A DNA stretch of 64,000 nt from JBHHZJ01 sp046758005 (GCA_046758005.1 JBHHZJ010000002.1:31089-95088), one strand, 5' to 3'. Shown: positions 45,141 through 54,224, numbered from the stretch's first letter. Program-made: numbers and translations. The notes: a model not told the origin generated them from the letters alone.

Positions 45141-48044
45141 ATGTCCGCGGCAAAGCGTCCGTTTCCGGGCGAACCGCCCGTCAACACGTCGCCCGAAGTG
45201 GCCGACGAGGTCGCGTACACGACCTGCTACATGTGCGCCTGCCGCTGCGGCATCAAGGTGTACCTCAGGGACGGAACGCTCCGCTACATCGAGGGCAACC
45301 GCGACCATCCGGTCAATCGCGGCGTACTCTGCGCCAAGGGCTCGGCCGGGATCATGCAGCATTACTCGCCTGCGCGCCTGTCCGCGCCGCTCCTGCGGGT
45401 GGGCGAGCGCGGCGCGGGCGCGTTCAAGGAGATCGGCTGGGACGAGGCGCTCGACCTCGCCGCCTCCTGGCTCAAGGAGATTCGTGCGCGCGACCCGCGC
45501 AAGCTCGCCTTCTTCACCGGGCGCGACCAGAGCCAGGCCCTCACCGGATGGTGGGCGAGCCAGTTCGGCACGCCCAACTACGCCGCGCACGGCGGGTTCT
45601 GCTCCGTCAACATGGCGGCGGCCGGGCTCTATACGATCGGCGGCTCGTTCTGGGAGTTCGGCGAGCCCGACTGGAAGCACACCCGCTACTTCATGATGTT
45701 CGGGGTCGCCGAGGACCACGCCTCCAACCCGATCAAGATCGCCCTCGGCAAGCTCAAGCAGCGCGGCGCCAAGTTCGTCTCGGTCAATCCGATCCGGACC
45801 GGGTATTCGTCGATCGCGGACGAGTGGATCGGCATCCGCCCGGGCACGGACGGGCTGTTCGTCTTCGCCCTCATCCACGAGCTGCTGCGCGCGGGCAAGG
45901 TCGATCTCGACTATCTCGTCCGCTACACCAACGCGCCGTGGCTGGTCGTCAGGGACCCTGGGGCCGCGGACGACGGGCTGTTCGCCCGCGACGCCGACGG
46001 CCGGCCGCTCGCCTGGGACCGGCACGCGAACGCCCCGGTCAACGCCCGGACCCCCGGCCTCGCCCCGACCTTGAGCGGCGAGGTGACGCTGCCCGACGGG
46101 CGCCGCGCCGTTCCGGCCTTCCAGCTCCTGGTGGAGCGGTTCGCCGAGGCGCGTTACGCGCCGGAGGCGGTGGCGTCCGAGACCGGCGTTCCGGCGGCGA
46201 CGATCCGGCGCCTCGCGGCCGAGCTGGCCCACGCCGCCTTCGAACAGGAGGTGGTGCTCGAGGTTCCCTGGACCGACTGGGCCGGACGGCGCCACGAGCG
46301 GATGATCGGCCGGCCGGTCAGCATGCACGCGATGCGCGGGATTTCGGCGCATTCCAACGGGTTCCACACCTGCCGGGCGCTCCATCTGCTGCAGATCCTG
46401 CTCGGCAGCATCGACTGTCCGGGCGGCTTCCGCTACAAGCCGCCGTTCCCGAAGGCCGCGCCGCCCGCGCTCAAGCCCGCCGGACATCCCGACCAGGTCG
46501 CCCCCGACAAACCCATGCCGGGGCCGCCGCTCGGATTCCCGATGGGGCCCGAGGACCTGCTCGTGGAACCGGACGGCACGCCGCGGCGCATCGACAAGGC
46601 CTTTTCGTGGCAGGCGCCGCTCGCCGCCCACGGCCTCATGCACATGGTCATCACCAACGCCGCCAAGGGCGACCCCTATCCGGTCGACCTCCTGTTCATG
46701 TACATGGCCAACATGAGCTGGAACTCGTCGATGAACATCCCCGGGGTGTTGCAGGCGCTGACCGAGAAGGACCCGCAAGGCGGGGATTACAAGATCCCGA
46801 AGATCATCTATTCCGACGCCTACTTCTCCGAGATGGTCGCGTACGCGGACCTGATCCTGCCCGACACGACGTATCTCGAGCGCTGGGACTGCATCTCGCT
46901 GCTCGACCGGCCGATCTGCGAGGCCGACGGTCCGGCCGATTCGATCCGCCAGCCGGTGGTCCGGCCGGACCGCAACGTGCGCCCGTTCCAGGACGTGCTG
47001 ATCGACCTGGGTGCGCGGATCGGCCTGCCCGGATTCACCGACGGGGACGGCGGGCCGAAGTATCCGGGCGGCTACGCAGACTATCTGGTGAACCACGAGC
47101 GGGCGCCCGGCATCGGCCCGCTGGCCGGCTGGCGCGGCGAGGACGGCGACCGGCACGGCCGCGGCGAGCCCAACCCGAAGCAGCTCGAGCGATACGTCGC
47201 GAACCAGTGCTTCTGGCACATGGAGCTGCCGGAGTCCCAGAGGTACTTCCGGCACGCCAACAAGGACTACCTGGAGTGGGCGACCTCCTTCGGCTTCATC
47301 GGCAAGCCGGACCCGGTGGTGCTGCAGATCTACTGCGAGGTCATGCAGAATTTCCGCCTGGCCGCGCGCGGCCACGGCGCGGTGCAGCCACCCGCGCGCG
47401 ACCGGGCCCGGATCGAGGCCGCCTTCGATCCTTTGCCCATCTGGTACACGCCGCTCGAGGAGGCGGGGGTCGACGCCGAGGAGTTCCCGCTGCATGCGCT
47501 GACCCAGCGGCCGATGGCCATGTACCACTCCTGGGGTTCGCAGAACGCGTGGCTGAGGCAGATCCACGGCGCCAACCGCCTGTACCTGCACCGCGATACG
47601 GCGGCCCGGCTGGGGATCGCGGACGACGACTGGGTCTGGATCGGCAGCCACCACGGCCGGGTCAAGGCCCAGGCCCGGCTGATGGAGGGCGTCAACCCCG
47701 ACACCGTGTGGACCTGGAACGCGATCGGCAAGCGCGCCGGGGCCTGGAACCTCGACCCGAAGTCGCCGGAGGCGACCAAGGGCTTCCTGCTCAATCACAT
47801 CATCTCCGAGCTGCTGCCCGAAGGCGAGGGCGGCTACCGCTATGGCAACAGCGATCCGGTCACCGGGCAGGCCGCCTGGTTCGACCTGCGGGTCAAGGTC
47901 GAGAAGTGCGCCGCCGCCGAGGCGCACGACGCCGACCTCGGCCACGCGGCGCTCGATCGGCCGCCCGGGATGAAGCCGCCGCCCGCGATCCTGCGCTTCG
48001 GCGCGCAGTTCGGGGACGGCGCCAAGGCGGGGGCGTCGTCGTGA
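45141..48044 (+). CDS. soeA: Molybdopterin oxidoreductase catalytic subunit, SoeA-like (sulfite dehydrogenase)
   Basis: A 967-residue bis-MGD enzyme of the DMSO reductase family. The N-terminal cluster motif is C29-x2-C32-x3-C36-x27-C64 (TTCYMCACRCGIKV, GVLCAKG), so one [4Fe-4S] is expected. No Tat signal precedes it, so it should act in the cytoplasm, as SoeA does. HGGFCSVN offers a Cys as possible molybdenum ligand. The C-terminal dinucleotide-binding domain starts near residue 785. The gene order A-B-C and the subunit types fit SoeABC, which oxidises sulfite to sulfate and passes electrons to quinone. A polysulfide/thiosulfate reductase is the main alternative. Confidence 0.78.
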   Translation: MSAAKRPFPGEPPVNTSPEVADEVAYTTCYMCACRCGIKVYLRDGTLRYIEGNRDHPVNRGVLCAKGSAGIMQHYSPARLSAPLLRVGERGAGAFKEIGWDEALDLAASWLKEIRARDPRKLAFFTGRDQSQALTGWWASQFGTPNYAAHGGFCSVNMAAAGLYTIGGSFWEFGEPDWKHTRYFMMFGVAEDHASNPIKIALGKLKQRGAKFVSVNPIRTGYSSIADEWIGIRPGTDGLFVFALIHELLRAGKVDLDYLVRYTNAPWLVVRDPGAADDGLFARDADGRPLAWDRHANAPVNARTPGLAPTLSGEVTLPDGRRAVPAFQLLVERFAEARYAPEAVASETGVPAATIRRLAAELAHAAFEQEVVLEVPWTDWAGRRHERMIGRPVSMHAMRGISAHSNGFHTCRALHLLQILLGSIDCPGGFRYKPPFPKAAPPALKPAGHPDQVAPDKPMPGPPLGFPMGPEDLLVEPDGTPRRIDKAFSWQAPLAAHGLMHMVITNAAKGDPYPVDLLFMYMANMSWNSSMNIPGVLQALTEKDPQGGDYKIPKIIYSDAYFSEMVAYADLILPDTTYLERWDCISLLDRPICEADGPADSIRQPVVRPDRNVRPFQDVLIDLGARIGLPGFTDGDGGPKYPGGYADYLVNHERAPGIGPLAGWRGEDGDRHGRGEPNPKQLERYVANQCFWHMELPESQRYFRHANKDYLEWATSFGFIGKPDPVVLQIYCEVMQNFRLAARGHGAVQPPARDRARIEAAFDPLPIWYTPLEEAGVDAEEFPLHALTQRPMAMYHSWGSQNAWLRQIHGANRLYLHRDTAARLGIADDDWVWIGSHHGRVKAQARLMEGVNPDTVWTWNAIGKRAGAWNLDPKSPEATKGFLLNHIISELLPEGEGGYRYGNSDPVTGQAAWFDLRVKVEKCAAAEAHDADLGHAALDRPPGMKPPPAILRFGAQFGDGAKAGASS

Positions 48045-48817
48045 CCAGCCTGCCGGAGCCGACCAGCTGCAAGAAGCTGGGCCTGGTCATCGACCTCGAC
48101 ACGTGCGTCGGCTGTCACGCGTGCGCGGTGAGCTGCAAGCAGTGGAATACCGGCGGCGACGCGGCGCCGCTCACCGACCACAACCCCTACGCCGACGACG
48201 CCTACGGGGTCTGGCTCAACCGGGTCCACAGCTACGAGGTGAGCGACGGCGCCGGCGGCGGGATGACCGTCAACTTCCCGCGCTCCTGCCTGCACTGCGA
48301 GGAGCCGGCCTGCGTCACCGTCTGCCCCACCGGGGCGTCGTACAAACGCGCCGAGGACGGCATCGTGCTGGTCGATCCCGACACCTGCATCGGTTGCAAG
48401 CTATGCTCTTGGGCCTGCCCTTACGGCGCGCGCGAGTACGACTACGACGACGGCGTGATGAAGAAGTGCACGCTGTGCATCGATCGCATTTACAACGAGA
48501 ATCTTGAGGAGGTGGACCGCGCGCCGGCGTGCGTGCGCGCCTGCCCGACCGGGGCGCGCCATTTCGGCGACCTCGGGGACCCCGACAGCGCGGTATCGAA
48601 GCTGGTGCGCGCGCGCGGCGGCTACGACCTGATGCCCGAGCTGGGCTACCGGCCGGTCAACAAGTACCTGCCGCCGCGGGAGCGACGAAACGCCGGCGGC
48701 GAGACCGGGGCGCCCGAGGCTCTGGCATCGGCGGACGCAGGCCGGGGCGCCGGCTCGAACGGCGCCGACGCGGCGGACAGGGTGTTTCGCTGGCTCGACC
48801 ATGTGCTTTCGCGCTGA
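48041..48817 (+). CDS. soeB: Four-cluster ferredoxin subunit, SoeB-like
   Basis: 258 residues from a GTG that overlaps the soeA stop (GTGA). Four Cys groups for [4Fe-4S] clusters are visible: CVGCHACAVSCKQWN, CLHCEEPACVTVCPTG, CIGCKLCSWACPYG, and CTLC with APACVRACPTG. The layout is that of DmsB/PsrB/SoeB electron-transfer subunits, which link the molybdenum subunit to the membrane anchor. No export signal is present, which agrees with a cytoplasmic enzyme. The C-terminal 50 residues are Ala/Gly-rich and probably disordered. Confidence 0.85.
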   Translation: MTSLPEPTSCKKLGLVIDLDTCVGCHACAVSCKQWNTGGDAAPLTDHNPYADDAYGVWLNRVHSYEVSDGAGGGMTVNFPRSCLHCEEPACVTVCPTGASYKRAEDGIVLVDPDTCIGCKLCSWACPYGAREYDYDDGVMKKCTLCIDRIYNENLEEVDRAPACVRACPTGARHFGDLGDPDSAVSKLVRARGGYDLMPELGYRPVNKYLPPRERRNAGGETGAPEALASADAGRGAGSNGADAADRVFRWLDHVLSR

Positions 48818-48829
48818 CGGAGCGGTTGC

Positions 48830-49777
48830 GTGCACCCGGCCTATTCGGTCATCGTCTTCACCACTCTGTCCGGGGCCGGCTACGGCCTGCTGTTCCTGTT
48901 GTGCCTGTTCGGCGCGGCGGGCGTGCTGCCGAGCGAACGGTGGCTCGGGTTCGCCGGGTTCGCGCTCGCGTTCTCGCTGATCACGGTCGGCCTGCTCGCC
49001 TCGACCTTCCACCTCGGGCATCCCGAGCGGGCCTGGCGCGCGGTGACGCAATGGCGCAGCTCGTGGCTGTCGCGCGAGGGCGTGGTGTCGCTCGTCACCT
49101 ACGTGCCCGCCGGCGTCTTCGCCATCGGCTGGGTCTTCTTCGCCACGACCGAGGGCCTGTGGGGCGCGTTCGGCGTGGCCGGCGCGATCTGCGCGGTGCT
49201 GACCGTCTACTGCACGGGCATGATCTACGCCTCGCTCAAGACCATCCGCCAGTGGCACAACGAGTGGGTGGTCCCCGGCTACCTCGTGTTCGCGTTCGCC
49301 ACGGGTGCCTTGTGGCTCAACGCGCTCGCCCATCCCTTCGGCGCCGCGCGGCCGCTGTTCGCCTGGCTCGCGGCCGTCGGGCTCGCGCTCGGCCTGGCCG
49401 TGAAGCTCGGCTATTGGCGCGCCATCGACACCGAGAGGAAGGGCCCGTCCCCGGGGACCGCCACCGGCCTCGGCCGGCTCGGGCGGGTGCGGCAACTGGA
49501 AAGCCCGCACACCCAGGACAACTACCTGATGCGCGAGATGGGCTTCCGGGTCGCGCGCAAGCACGCGCACAAGCTGCGCCGCCACGCGCTGCTGGGCGGC
49601 TTCGTCGCGCCGCTGGTGCTGACGCTGCTGTCCTTGCCGGCGGAGGGAATCTTGGCCGGCCTGCTCGCCGTCCTGGCGGTGCTCGCGGCCACTGCGGGCA
49701 TGCTGATCGAGCGCTGGCTGTTCTTCGCCGAGGCGCGGCACGTGGTGACGCTCTACTATGGGGCACAAGAGGCCTGA
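48830..49777 (+). CDS. soeC: DmsC-type membrane anchor subunit, SoeC-like
   Basis: 315 residues from a GTG start (MHPAYSVIVFTTLSGAGYGLLFLL). About eight hydrophobic segments are visible, as in DmsC. The conserved loop TFHLGHPERAWRAVTQWRSSWLSREG is characteristic of this family and of SoeC. It should exchange electrons with quinone in the cytoplasmic membrane and anchor SoeAB. It follows soeB by 12 bp and closes the three-gene operon. Confidence 0.83.
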   Translation: MHPAYSVIVFTTLSGAGYGLLFLLCLFGAAGVLPSERWLGFAGFALAFSLITVGLLASTFHLGHPERAWRAVTQWRSSWLSREGVVSLVTYVPAGVFAIGWVFFATTEGLWGAFGVAGAICAVLTVYCTGMIYASLKTIRQWHNEWVVPGYLVFAFATGALWLNALAHPFGAARPLFAWLAAVGLALGLAVKLGYWRAIDTERKGPSPGTATGLGRLGRVRQLESPHTQDNYLMREMGFRVARKHAHKLRRHALLGGFVAPLVLTLLSLPAEGILAGLLAVLAVLAATAGMLIERWLFFAEARHVVTLYYGAQEA

Positions 49778-49901
49778 CGGGGCGGGGAGCCGTCGTCGTC
49801 CTCGCCCGGGCCGGTCTCTTCTATCGCGCGTCCCCGGCCCTCTGATAAGATAACTCGGATGCGCGCTCGGCGCGCCGCGCGCAACCAACGGGAGACGGAC
49901 C

Positions 49902-50756
49902 ATGGACGGCAAACGACAACTCGTCGCTTCGGCGATCCAGATCACCGCCGCCGACGGCGAGAAGGACGCGACGGTCGAGAAGATGGCGCGGTGGCTCGAC
50001 GTGGCCGGTTCGCGCGGCTCGGACCTGGTCGTGTTGCCCGAGCTGTGGACCGGCCTGGGGTTCAGCGACGCGGAGATCTACAAACAGATCGCCGAGACGT
50101 TTCCCGGCCCGACCACCGACATGCTGGCGGAGAAAGCCAAGCGCTACGGCATGTTCGTCGCCGGCTCGATGTACGAGGCCGCGGGCGACGGCAAGTACTA
50201 CAACTCGGTCCCGCTCATTTCGCCGCAGGGCCAGATCATCGGCGTCTACCGCAAGACGCACCTGTTCGACGCGCCGAACCGGGTCGACATCAAGGGCGGG
50301 ATCAGGGAGTCGGACAAGATAACGCCGGGCGGGACCCTGGACGTGTACGGCACCAACCTGGCGCGCATCGGCCTCTCGGTCTGCTCGGATTTGCGCTTCC
50401 CCGAGGTCTATCGCGAGATGGCGTTGAACGGCGCGGAGATCCTGGTCTGCGCCTCGGCGTTCCTCAGCCCCCGCTTCGACCACTGGGAGTTCTTCCTGCG
50501 CGCGCGGGCGACCGAGAACCAAGCCTACGTGGTGGCCTCGGGGCAGTACGGGGTCGAGCCGAAGTCCGGAATTTCTTTCGTCGGGCGCAGCATGATCGTG
50601 GACCCGTGGGGAGTCATCGTCGCCACCGCCTCGGACGCGGAGGACTGCGTCACCGCGTTCATCGACCTCGACTTCATCGCCGAGGTCCGCAACCGCTATC
50701 CCCTCATGACGCAGCGCCGGCCGGAGCTGTACCGGACCCTCGGCGCCGGGCGCTGA
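49902..50756 (+). CDS. Carbon-nitrogen hydrolase (nitrilase superfamily)
   Basis: A 284-residue protein with the complete Glu-Lys-Cys triad: VVLPELW (Glu47), YRKTHLF (Lys118) and SVCSDLRFPEVYR (Cys161). The C-terminal ARATENQAYVVASGQYG and GRSMIVDPWG belong to the same fold. Enzymes of this branch hydrolyse small amides or omega-amides; a true nitrile substrate is not implied. The start has the ribosome site GGGAGAC 5-6 nt upstream. It lies 125 bp after soeC on the same strand and could serve the nearby ureide catabolism by hydrolysing a carbamoyl or amide intermediate, which is inference. Confidence 0.88.
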   Translation: MDGKRQLVASAIQITAADGEKDATVEKMARWLDVAGSRGSDLVVLPELWTGLGFSDAEIYKQIAETFPGPTTDMLAEKAKRYGMFVAGSMYEAAGDGKYYNSVPLISPQGQIIGVYRKTHLFDAPNRVDIKGGIRESDKITPGGTLDVYGTNLARIGLSVCSDLRFPEVYREMALNGAEILVCASAFLSPRFDHWEFFLRARATENQAYVVASGQYGVEPKSGISFVGRSMIVDPWGVIVATASDAEDCVTAFIDLDFIAEVRNRYPLMTQRRPELYRTLGAGR

Positions 50757-50774
50757 CGCCGCGCCGACCGCGCC

Positions 50775-50867
50775 CTATTCGCTTCGCTCCTTCCGGCGTC
50801 TGGCCTCGGGAAAGAGCCAAATTGCGAAGACCATGAAGGCCGCCAGCGCAACGACGACCCACTTCAC
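50775..50867 (-). CDS. Candidate 30-residue single-pass membrane peptide
   Basis: On the reverse strand a GTG at 50867 opens a 30-codon frame: KWVVVALAAFMVFAIWLF is a clean membrane helix, followed by a basic tail (PEARRRKERSE). It is antisense to the gap between the nitrilase and hemerythrin genes and touches neither start. No ribosome site is obvious, and a chance hydrophobic frame is possible. Confidence 0.2.
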   Translation of the reverse strand: MKWVVVALAAFMVFAIWLFPEARRRKERSE

Positions 50868-50873
50868 CGCGCC

Positions 50874-51452
50874 ATGGCCGCCGATGCCGCCAGAGCGATT
50901 CGCGCCGAGCACGACAACATGGCCCGCGTGCTCGCGTGCCTGGAGGACGCCGTCGCCGACATCGACGCCGGCGCCGACGCGGCCGCGCTCGATCTCATCT
51001 ACTCCATCGTGTACTACCTGCGCGTGTTCCCCGACCGCCTCCACCATCCCAAGGAAGAGGCGCATCTGTTCGAGGCGCTGCGACGACGCGCGCCGGAATG
51101 CGCGCCGCTGCTCGACGAGCTGAGCGCGCAGCACGGCGAAGGCGAGCGGCGGCTCGCCGTGCTCAAGGACGCCGTCGAGGCGTGCGAGCGCGACCCGGAG
51201 GTCGCGTTGGTTTTGCAGCGCGCGGCAAGGGGTTATATCACGTTCCTGCAGACACACATGAGGAAGGAGGAGGACGAGGTCCTTCCCCTTGCGGAGGCCA
51301 AGCTCACCGCGCAGGACTGGCGCGACATCGCGCGTGCGTTTGCCCGCAACGACGACCCGCTGTTCGGTGAGAACCTGCAACGCGGTTTCGAGGCGCTCTA
51401 CGAGCGCATCCTTTCCGCCGGCGATAAGGGCAAGGGCCGCGCCCGGCGCTGA
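50874..51452 (+). CDS. Hemerythrin HHE-domain protein
   Basis: A 192-residue helical protein with the di-iron ligand pattern of hemerythrin-like domains: AEHDNM (His13), RLHHPKEEAHLF (His57/58, Glu61/62), SAQHGEGE (His87), and THMRKEEDEVLP (His128, Glu132/133). Such proteins bind O2 or NO or store iron near membranes and redox enzymes. It follows the nitrilase gene by 117 bp on the same strand. The functional link to the molybdoenzyme upstream is only positional. The C-terminus is basic (GKGRARR). Confidence 0.9.
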   Translation: MAADAARAIRAEHDNMARVLACLEDAVADIDAGADAAALDLIYSIVYYLRVFPDRLHHPKEEAHLFEALRRRAPECAPLLDELSAQHGEGERRLAVLKDAVEACERDPEVALVLQRAARGYITFLQTHMRKEEDEVLPLAEAKLTAQDWRDIARAFARNDDPLFGENLQRGFEALYERILSAGDKGKGRARR

Positions 51453-51615
51453 CCGGCCCGGGTGAATCGACCGGGTCTGGAGCCACCGCAAGAGGATGTG
51501 GAGCCGTGCGGCGCCGAGGCCGGGGACGGCGATTCCCGGCGGCTTGACCGGCCCTGGGCGCGGCGATAAACATGCGGCTTATATATCAGGAGTCGATCAG
51601 GGAGGCGCGCGTGCC

Positions 51616-52486
51616 GTGAGCGAGGAGAAGCGCAACAAGCGCACGATCACCGAGATCCGCGATTCGAGGAAGATTCGGGGAGAAGATGGTCTACACCTCC
51701 GTGCCCGACTACACCTCGGCGCGCTGGGCGGAACTGGCCGGGGTCGACGTCTGCGTCGTCGGCGACAGTCTGGCCATGGTGGCCCACGGCCACCCGAGCA
51801 CGATCCCCGCGAGCATGGACATGATGATCCCGCACTCCCAGGCTGTGCGCCGCGGCGCGCCCAACACGTTCGTGCTCGGCTGCATGCCGTATCAGAGCTA
51901 CCACACCGTGGAGCGCGCCCTGGCCAACGCGACGCGCTTCATGCAGGAGGCCGGCTGCGGCGCGGTCAAGCCGCAGGGCGGCAGGAGCCAGGCGCACATC
52001 CTCAAGGCCCTGGTCGACGCCGGCATCCCGACCGCCTCGCACATCGGGCTGACGCCGCACACGATCGTCATGTTCGGCGGCTTCAAGATCCAGGGGCGCA
52101 CGGCCGAATCGGCCATGAATATCCTGGCGGACGCGCTCGCCATCCAGGATGCCGGCTGCTTCACGCTGGAGTTCGAGGCCGTGCCCGCGGCCACCGCCAA
52201 GGTCATCTCCGAGCAGCTCGAGATTCCGACCATCGGCATCGGCGCCGACGCGGGCACCGACGGCCAGATTCTTCTGAGCTACGATCTGCTCGGCGTGTTC
52301 ACCGACTTCAAGCCGAAGTTCACCAAGCGCTATGCCAATCTGACCGAGGTGGCGGTGGCCGGGCTGAGGACGTACGTTGAGGAGGTGAAGGCCGGCGTCT
52401 TCCCGGACGACGATCACAGCTATCGCGTCGATCCGGGGGAACATGAGAAGTTCTGCGCCCTGGTGGAAAGACGCCGGCAGGTCTGA
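51616..52486 (+). CDS. 3-methyl-2-oxobutanoate hydroxymethyltransferase-like (PanB), frameshift near N-terminus
   Basis: The main frame, from ATG 51686, gives 266 residues with PanB motifs: VCVVGDSLAMVAHGHPST, MMIPHSQAVRRGAPNTF, GCGAVKPQGG, SHIGLTPHT, FEAVPAATAKVIS and PTIGIGADAGTDGQILL. The N-terminus is missing from that frame. It is found in the adjacent frame from GTG 51616 (MSEEKRNKRTITEIRDSRKI), with ribosome site AGGGAGG upstream; the two halves join around 51676-51686 if two bases are added or one removed. Either the gene is frameshifted or the assembly has an indel. PanB makes ketopantoate for CoA synthesis; another class of C1 transfer is possible for this divergent member. Confidence 0.75.
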
Positions 52487-52567
52487 GCGGCCTGCGGCCG
52501 GGCAAGGGCCCGGCGCAACTCGAGGTTGGCGGTGATATCAACAGGGACCAGCCAAGGGTAGGAAACC

Positions 52568-53275
52568 GTGGAGACTGGATCCGGCGCCATCATCGAAACG
52601 AAGGCATCGAGAGCGGCGCGTGCGCCGTCGAGCAGCCTCACCGACCGGGCGTACCGCGAGCTCGAGGAGCTGATCGTCACCCTGGAGCTCGAGCCCGGCG
52701 CGGTGCTGTCGGAAGCGGCCTTGGCCGAGCGCCTCGGCATCGGCCGCACGCCGATCCGCGAGGCGCTGCAACGGCTCGCCCGCGAGGGGCTGGTGGTGAT
52801 CCTGCCGCGGCGCGGCATCCTGGTCTCCGAGATCAACGTCAAGCGGCAACTCAGGCTGCTCGAGGTGCGGCGCGAGCTGGAGCGGCTCATGGCACGCAAG
52901 GCCGCGCGGCGCCTTTCCGAGGACGAGCGCGCGCAGTTCGTCGAAATCGCCGAGGGCATGGAACGGGCCTCGCGCGGGAACGACGATATCTCGTTCATGC
53001 GCTACGACCGGCGGCTCAACCTGCTCGTGTCCAGCGCCGCGCGCAACGAGTACGCGAGCCGGGCCATGGGCCTGATGCACGGCCTGTCGCGCCGCTTCTG
53101 GTACCAGCATTACAAGGAGGTGGCGGACCTGCCGCTGTGCGCCCGCCTGCATGCCCAACTGGCCAGGGCCATCGCCGCCGGCGACGGCGCGGCGGCCGCC
53201 CGGGCCTCCGACGAGTTGCTCGATTACATCGAGGACTTCACCCGGGCCACCCTCGATGCCGAGACCATCCGCTAG
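52568..53275 (+). CDS. GntR-family (FCD) transcriptional regulator
   Basis: A 235-residue regulator from a GTG start. Winged helix: LTDRAYRELEELIVTLELEPGAVLSE, then LAERLGIGRTPIREALQRLAREGLV and LPRRGILVSEI. An FCD domain follows (about residues 95-230: YDRRLNLLVSSAARNEY, CARLHAQLARAIAAGD). It lies 81 bp downstream of the PanB-like gene and upstream of the decayed TRAP receptor. Regulators of this type often sit beside TRAP operons, so its former target may have been the transporter that is now truncated. Confidence 0.9.
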   Translation: METGSGAIIETKASRAARAPSSSLTDRAYRELEELIVTLELEPGAVLSEAALAERLGIGRTPIREALQRLAREGLVVILPRRGILVSEINVKRQLRLLEVRRELERLMARKAARRLSEDERAQFVEIAEGMERASRGNDDISFMRYDRRLNLLVSSAARNEYASRAMGLMHGLSRRFWYQHYKEVADLPLCARLHAQLARAIAAGDGAAAARASDELLDYIEDFTRATLDAETIR

Positions 53276-53474
53276 GCTGCGCCGGGCGAAGCGGGCGTGG
53301 AACCCGCACGCGACCGGCCGTTAGCGGCCCGCGCCTGCCGGGCACGGCACTTTACCGGCCGCAGCCCCACCGTTAGCATATGTCAGATATATCAGAACAA
53401 AGACCGAGGGCAGGGCGGGCGAAGGCGGGCGGCATAAAAGTTATACCGGCGGCCGGACGATCGACGGCACCCAA

Positions 53475-54224
53475 GTGCTCGTCGACGGCCGGCCCTTGGA
53501 CCCCCGGTACGACCTGAAGCACATCTCCGACACCGGCTTCGAGTGGACCTACGAGGGCGACGCCCCGGCGCAGCTCGCCCTGGCGCTGCTCGCCGATCAC
53601 TTCGGCGACGACCAGAAGGCGCTGCGCCATCACGAGGCTTTCATGCGCGGGATCGTCGCCGACTTCGACAACGACTGGGAGATGACGAGCGCGGACATCG
53701 ACGAAGCGTTGAAGAACATTGCCGGCGCGGCGGCCTGCGGCACGGCCGGTCGCTGCGACTCGGGAAAAATCATCCGGCCCCGCCGGCGAAACGGCGGGCG
53801 GCACCCAATCGGAGGATCACTGAAGGGAGGAGGTCATGAAGCTTTCCAAATATCTGATGACGGTCGGCGCGCTGGCGGCCGTGACGATCGGCCTGTCCGC
53901 GCCGCGCCCGGCCGCCGCCGAGGCGCAGCACAAGTGGCGCATGGCGACGAGCTGGGGCGGCGGGCCGCTCATGGAGCTTGGGGCCAAGGTCTTCGCCGAC
54001 AGGATCAACTTCCTCACCGAGGGCCGGATCGAGGTCGAGGTCTTCCCCGGCGGCACGCTCGGCAAGGCGCTGAAGGTGTCGGAGAGGGTCAAGAACGGCG
54101 TCGCCGAGGTCGGTCACACATGACGGACAGGACGCCGAACCTCGCGTGGCCGCCGCTCCACCGGACCAACGGGACCACGCGGCGTGACCGGTTTGGCCTT
54201 GATGCGGTCGTGAAGTATTTGTAA
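53475..54224 (+). CDS. DUF6166-domain protein, frameshifted at both ends
   Basis: Only the first 85 codons are meaningful: LVDGRPLDPRYDLKHISDTG, FEWTYEGDAPAQLALALLAD, HFGDDQKALRHHEAF and WEMTSADIDEAL match the DUF6166 pattern. The start of the domain (IKVYTGGRTIDGTQV) is split between two frames around 53440-53443, as if one T were lost from GTT(T)ATACC; an ATG at 53380 opens the other frame. After about 53730 the frame has no stop until 54224 and runs across the TRAP receptor in a meaningless frame. It is therefore a damaged gene, or the assembly has indels. Function of DUF6166 is unknown. Confidence 0.45.
   Translation: MLVDGRPLDPRYDLKHISDTGFEWTYEGDAPAQLALALLADHFGDDQKALRHHEAFMRGIVADFDNDWEMTSADIDEALKNIAGAAACGTAGRCDSGKIIRPRRRNGGRHPIGGSLKGGGHEAFQISDDGRRAGGRDDRPVRAAPGRRRGAAQVAHGDELGRRAAHGAWGQGLRRQDQLPHRGPDRGRGLPRRHARQGAEGVGEGQERRRRGRSHMTDRTPNLAWPPLHRTNGTTRRDRFGLDAVVKYL
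53836..54123 (+). pseudogene. Truncated TRAP-transporter substrate-binding protein (DctP type)
   Basis: A 95-residue frame with a good ribosome site (GGAGG at about 53826) and a signal peptide (MKLSKYLMTVGALAAVTIG, cleaved near APRPAAAEA). It continues HKWRMATSWGGGPLMELGAKVFADRI and RIEVEVFPGGTLGKALKVS, which is the start of a DctP-type receptor. It stops abruptly at GVAEVGHT, where full proteins run on for about 250 more residues. No membrane subunits (DctQ/DctM) follow. The remainder was probably deleted; the junction near 54118 touches unrelated DNA. Confidence 0.82.

Noticed and set aside
43644..47945. Very long reverse-strand open frame (1433 codons) opposite gntR, the amidohydrolase and soeA
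   Set aside because: It is a shadow of GC-rich coding DNA. Its translation is Arg/Gly/Val/Asp-rich with no domain, while the plus-strand frames carry complete family motifs.
53777..53800. Hairpin CCCGCCG-GCGAAA-CGGCGGG as a terminator between the DUF6166 and TRAP fragments
   Set aside because: The stem is only 7 bp and no T-run follows; such pairs are common by chance in this GC-rich DNA.
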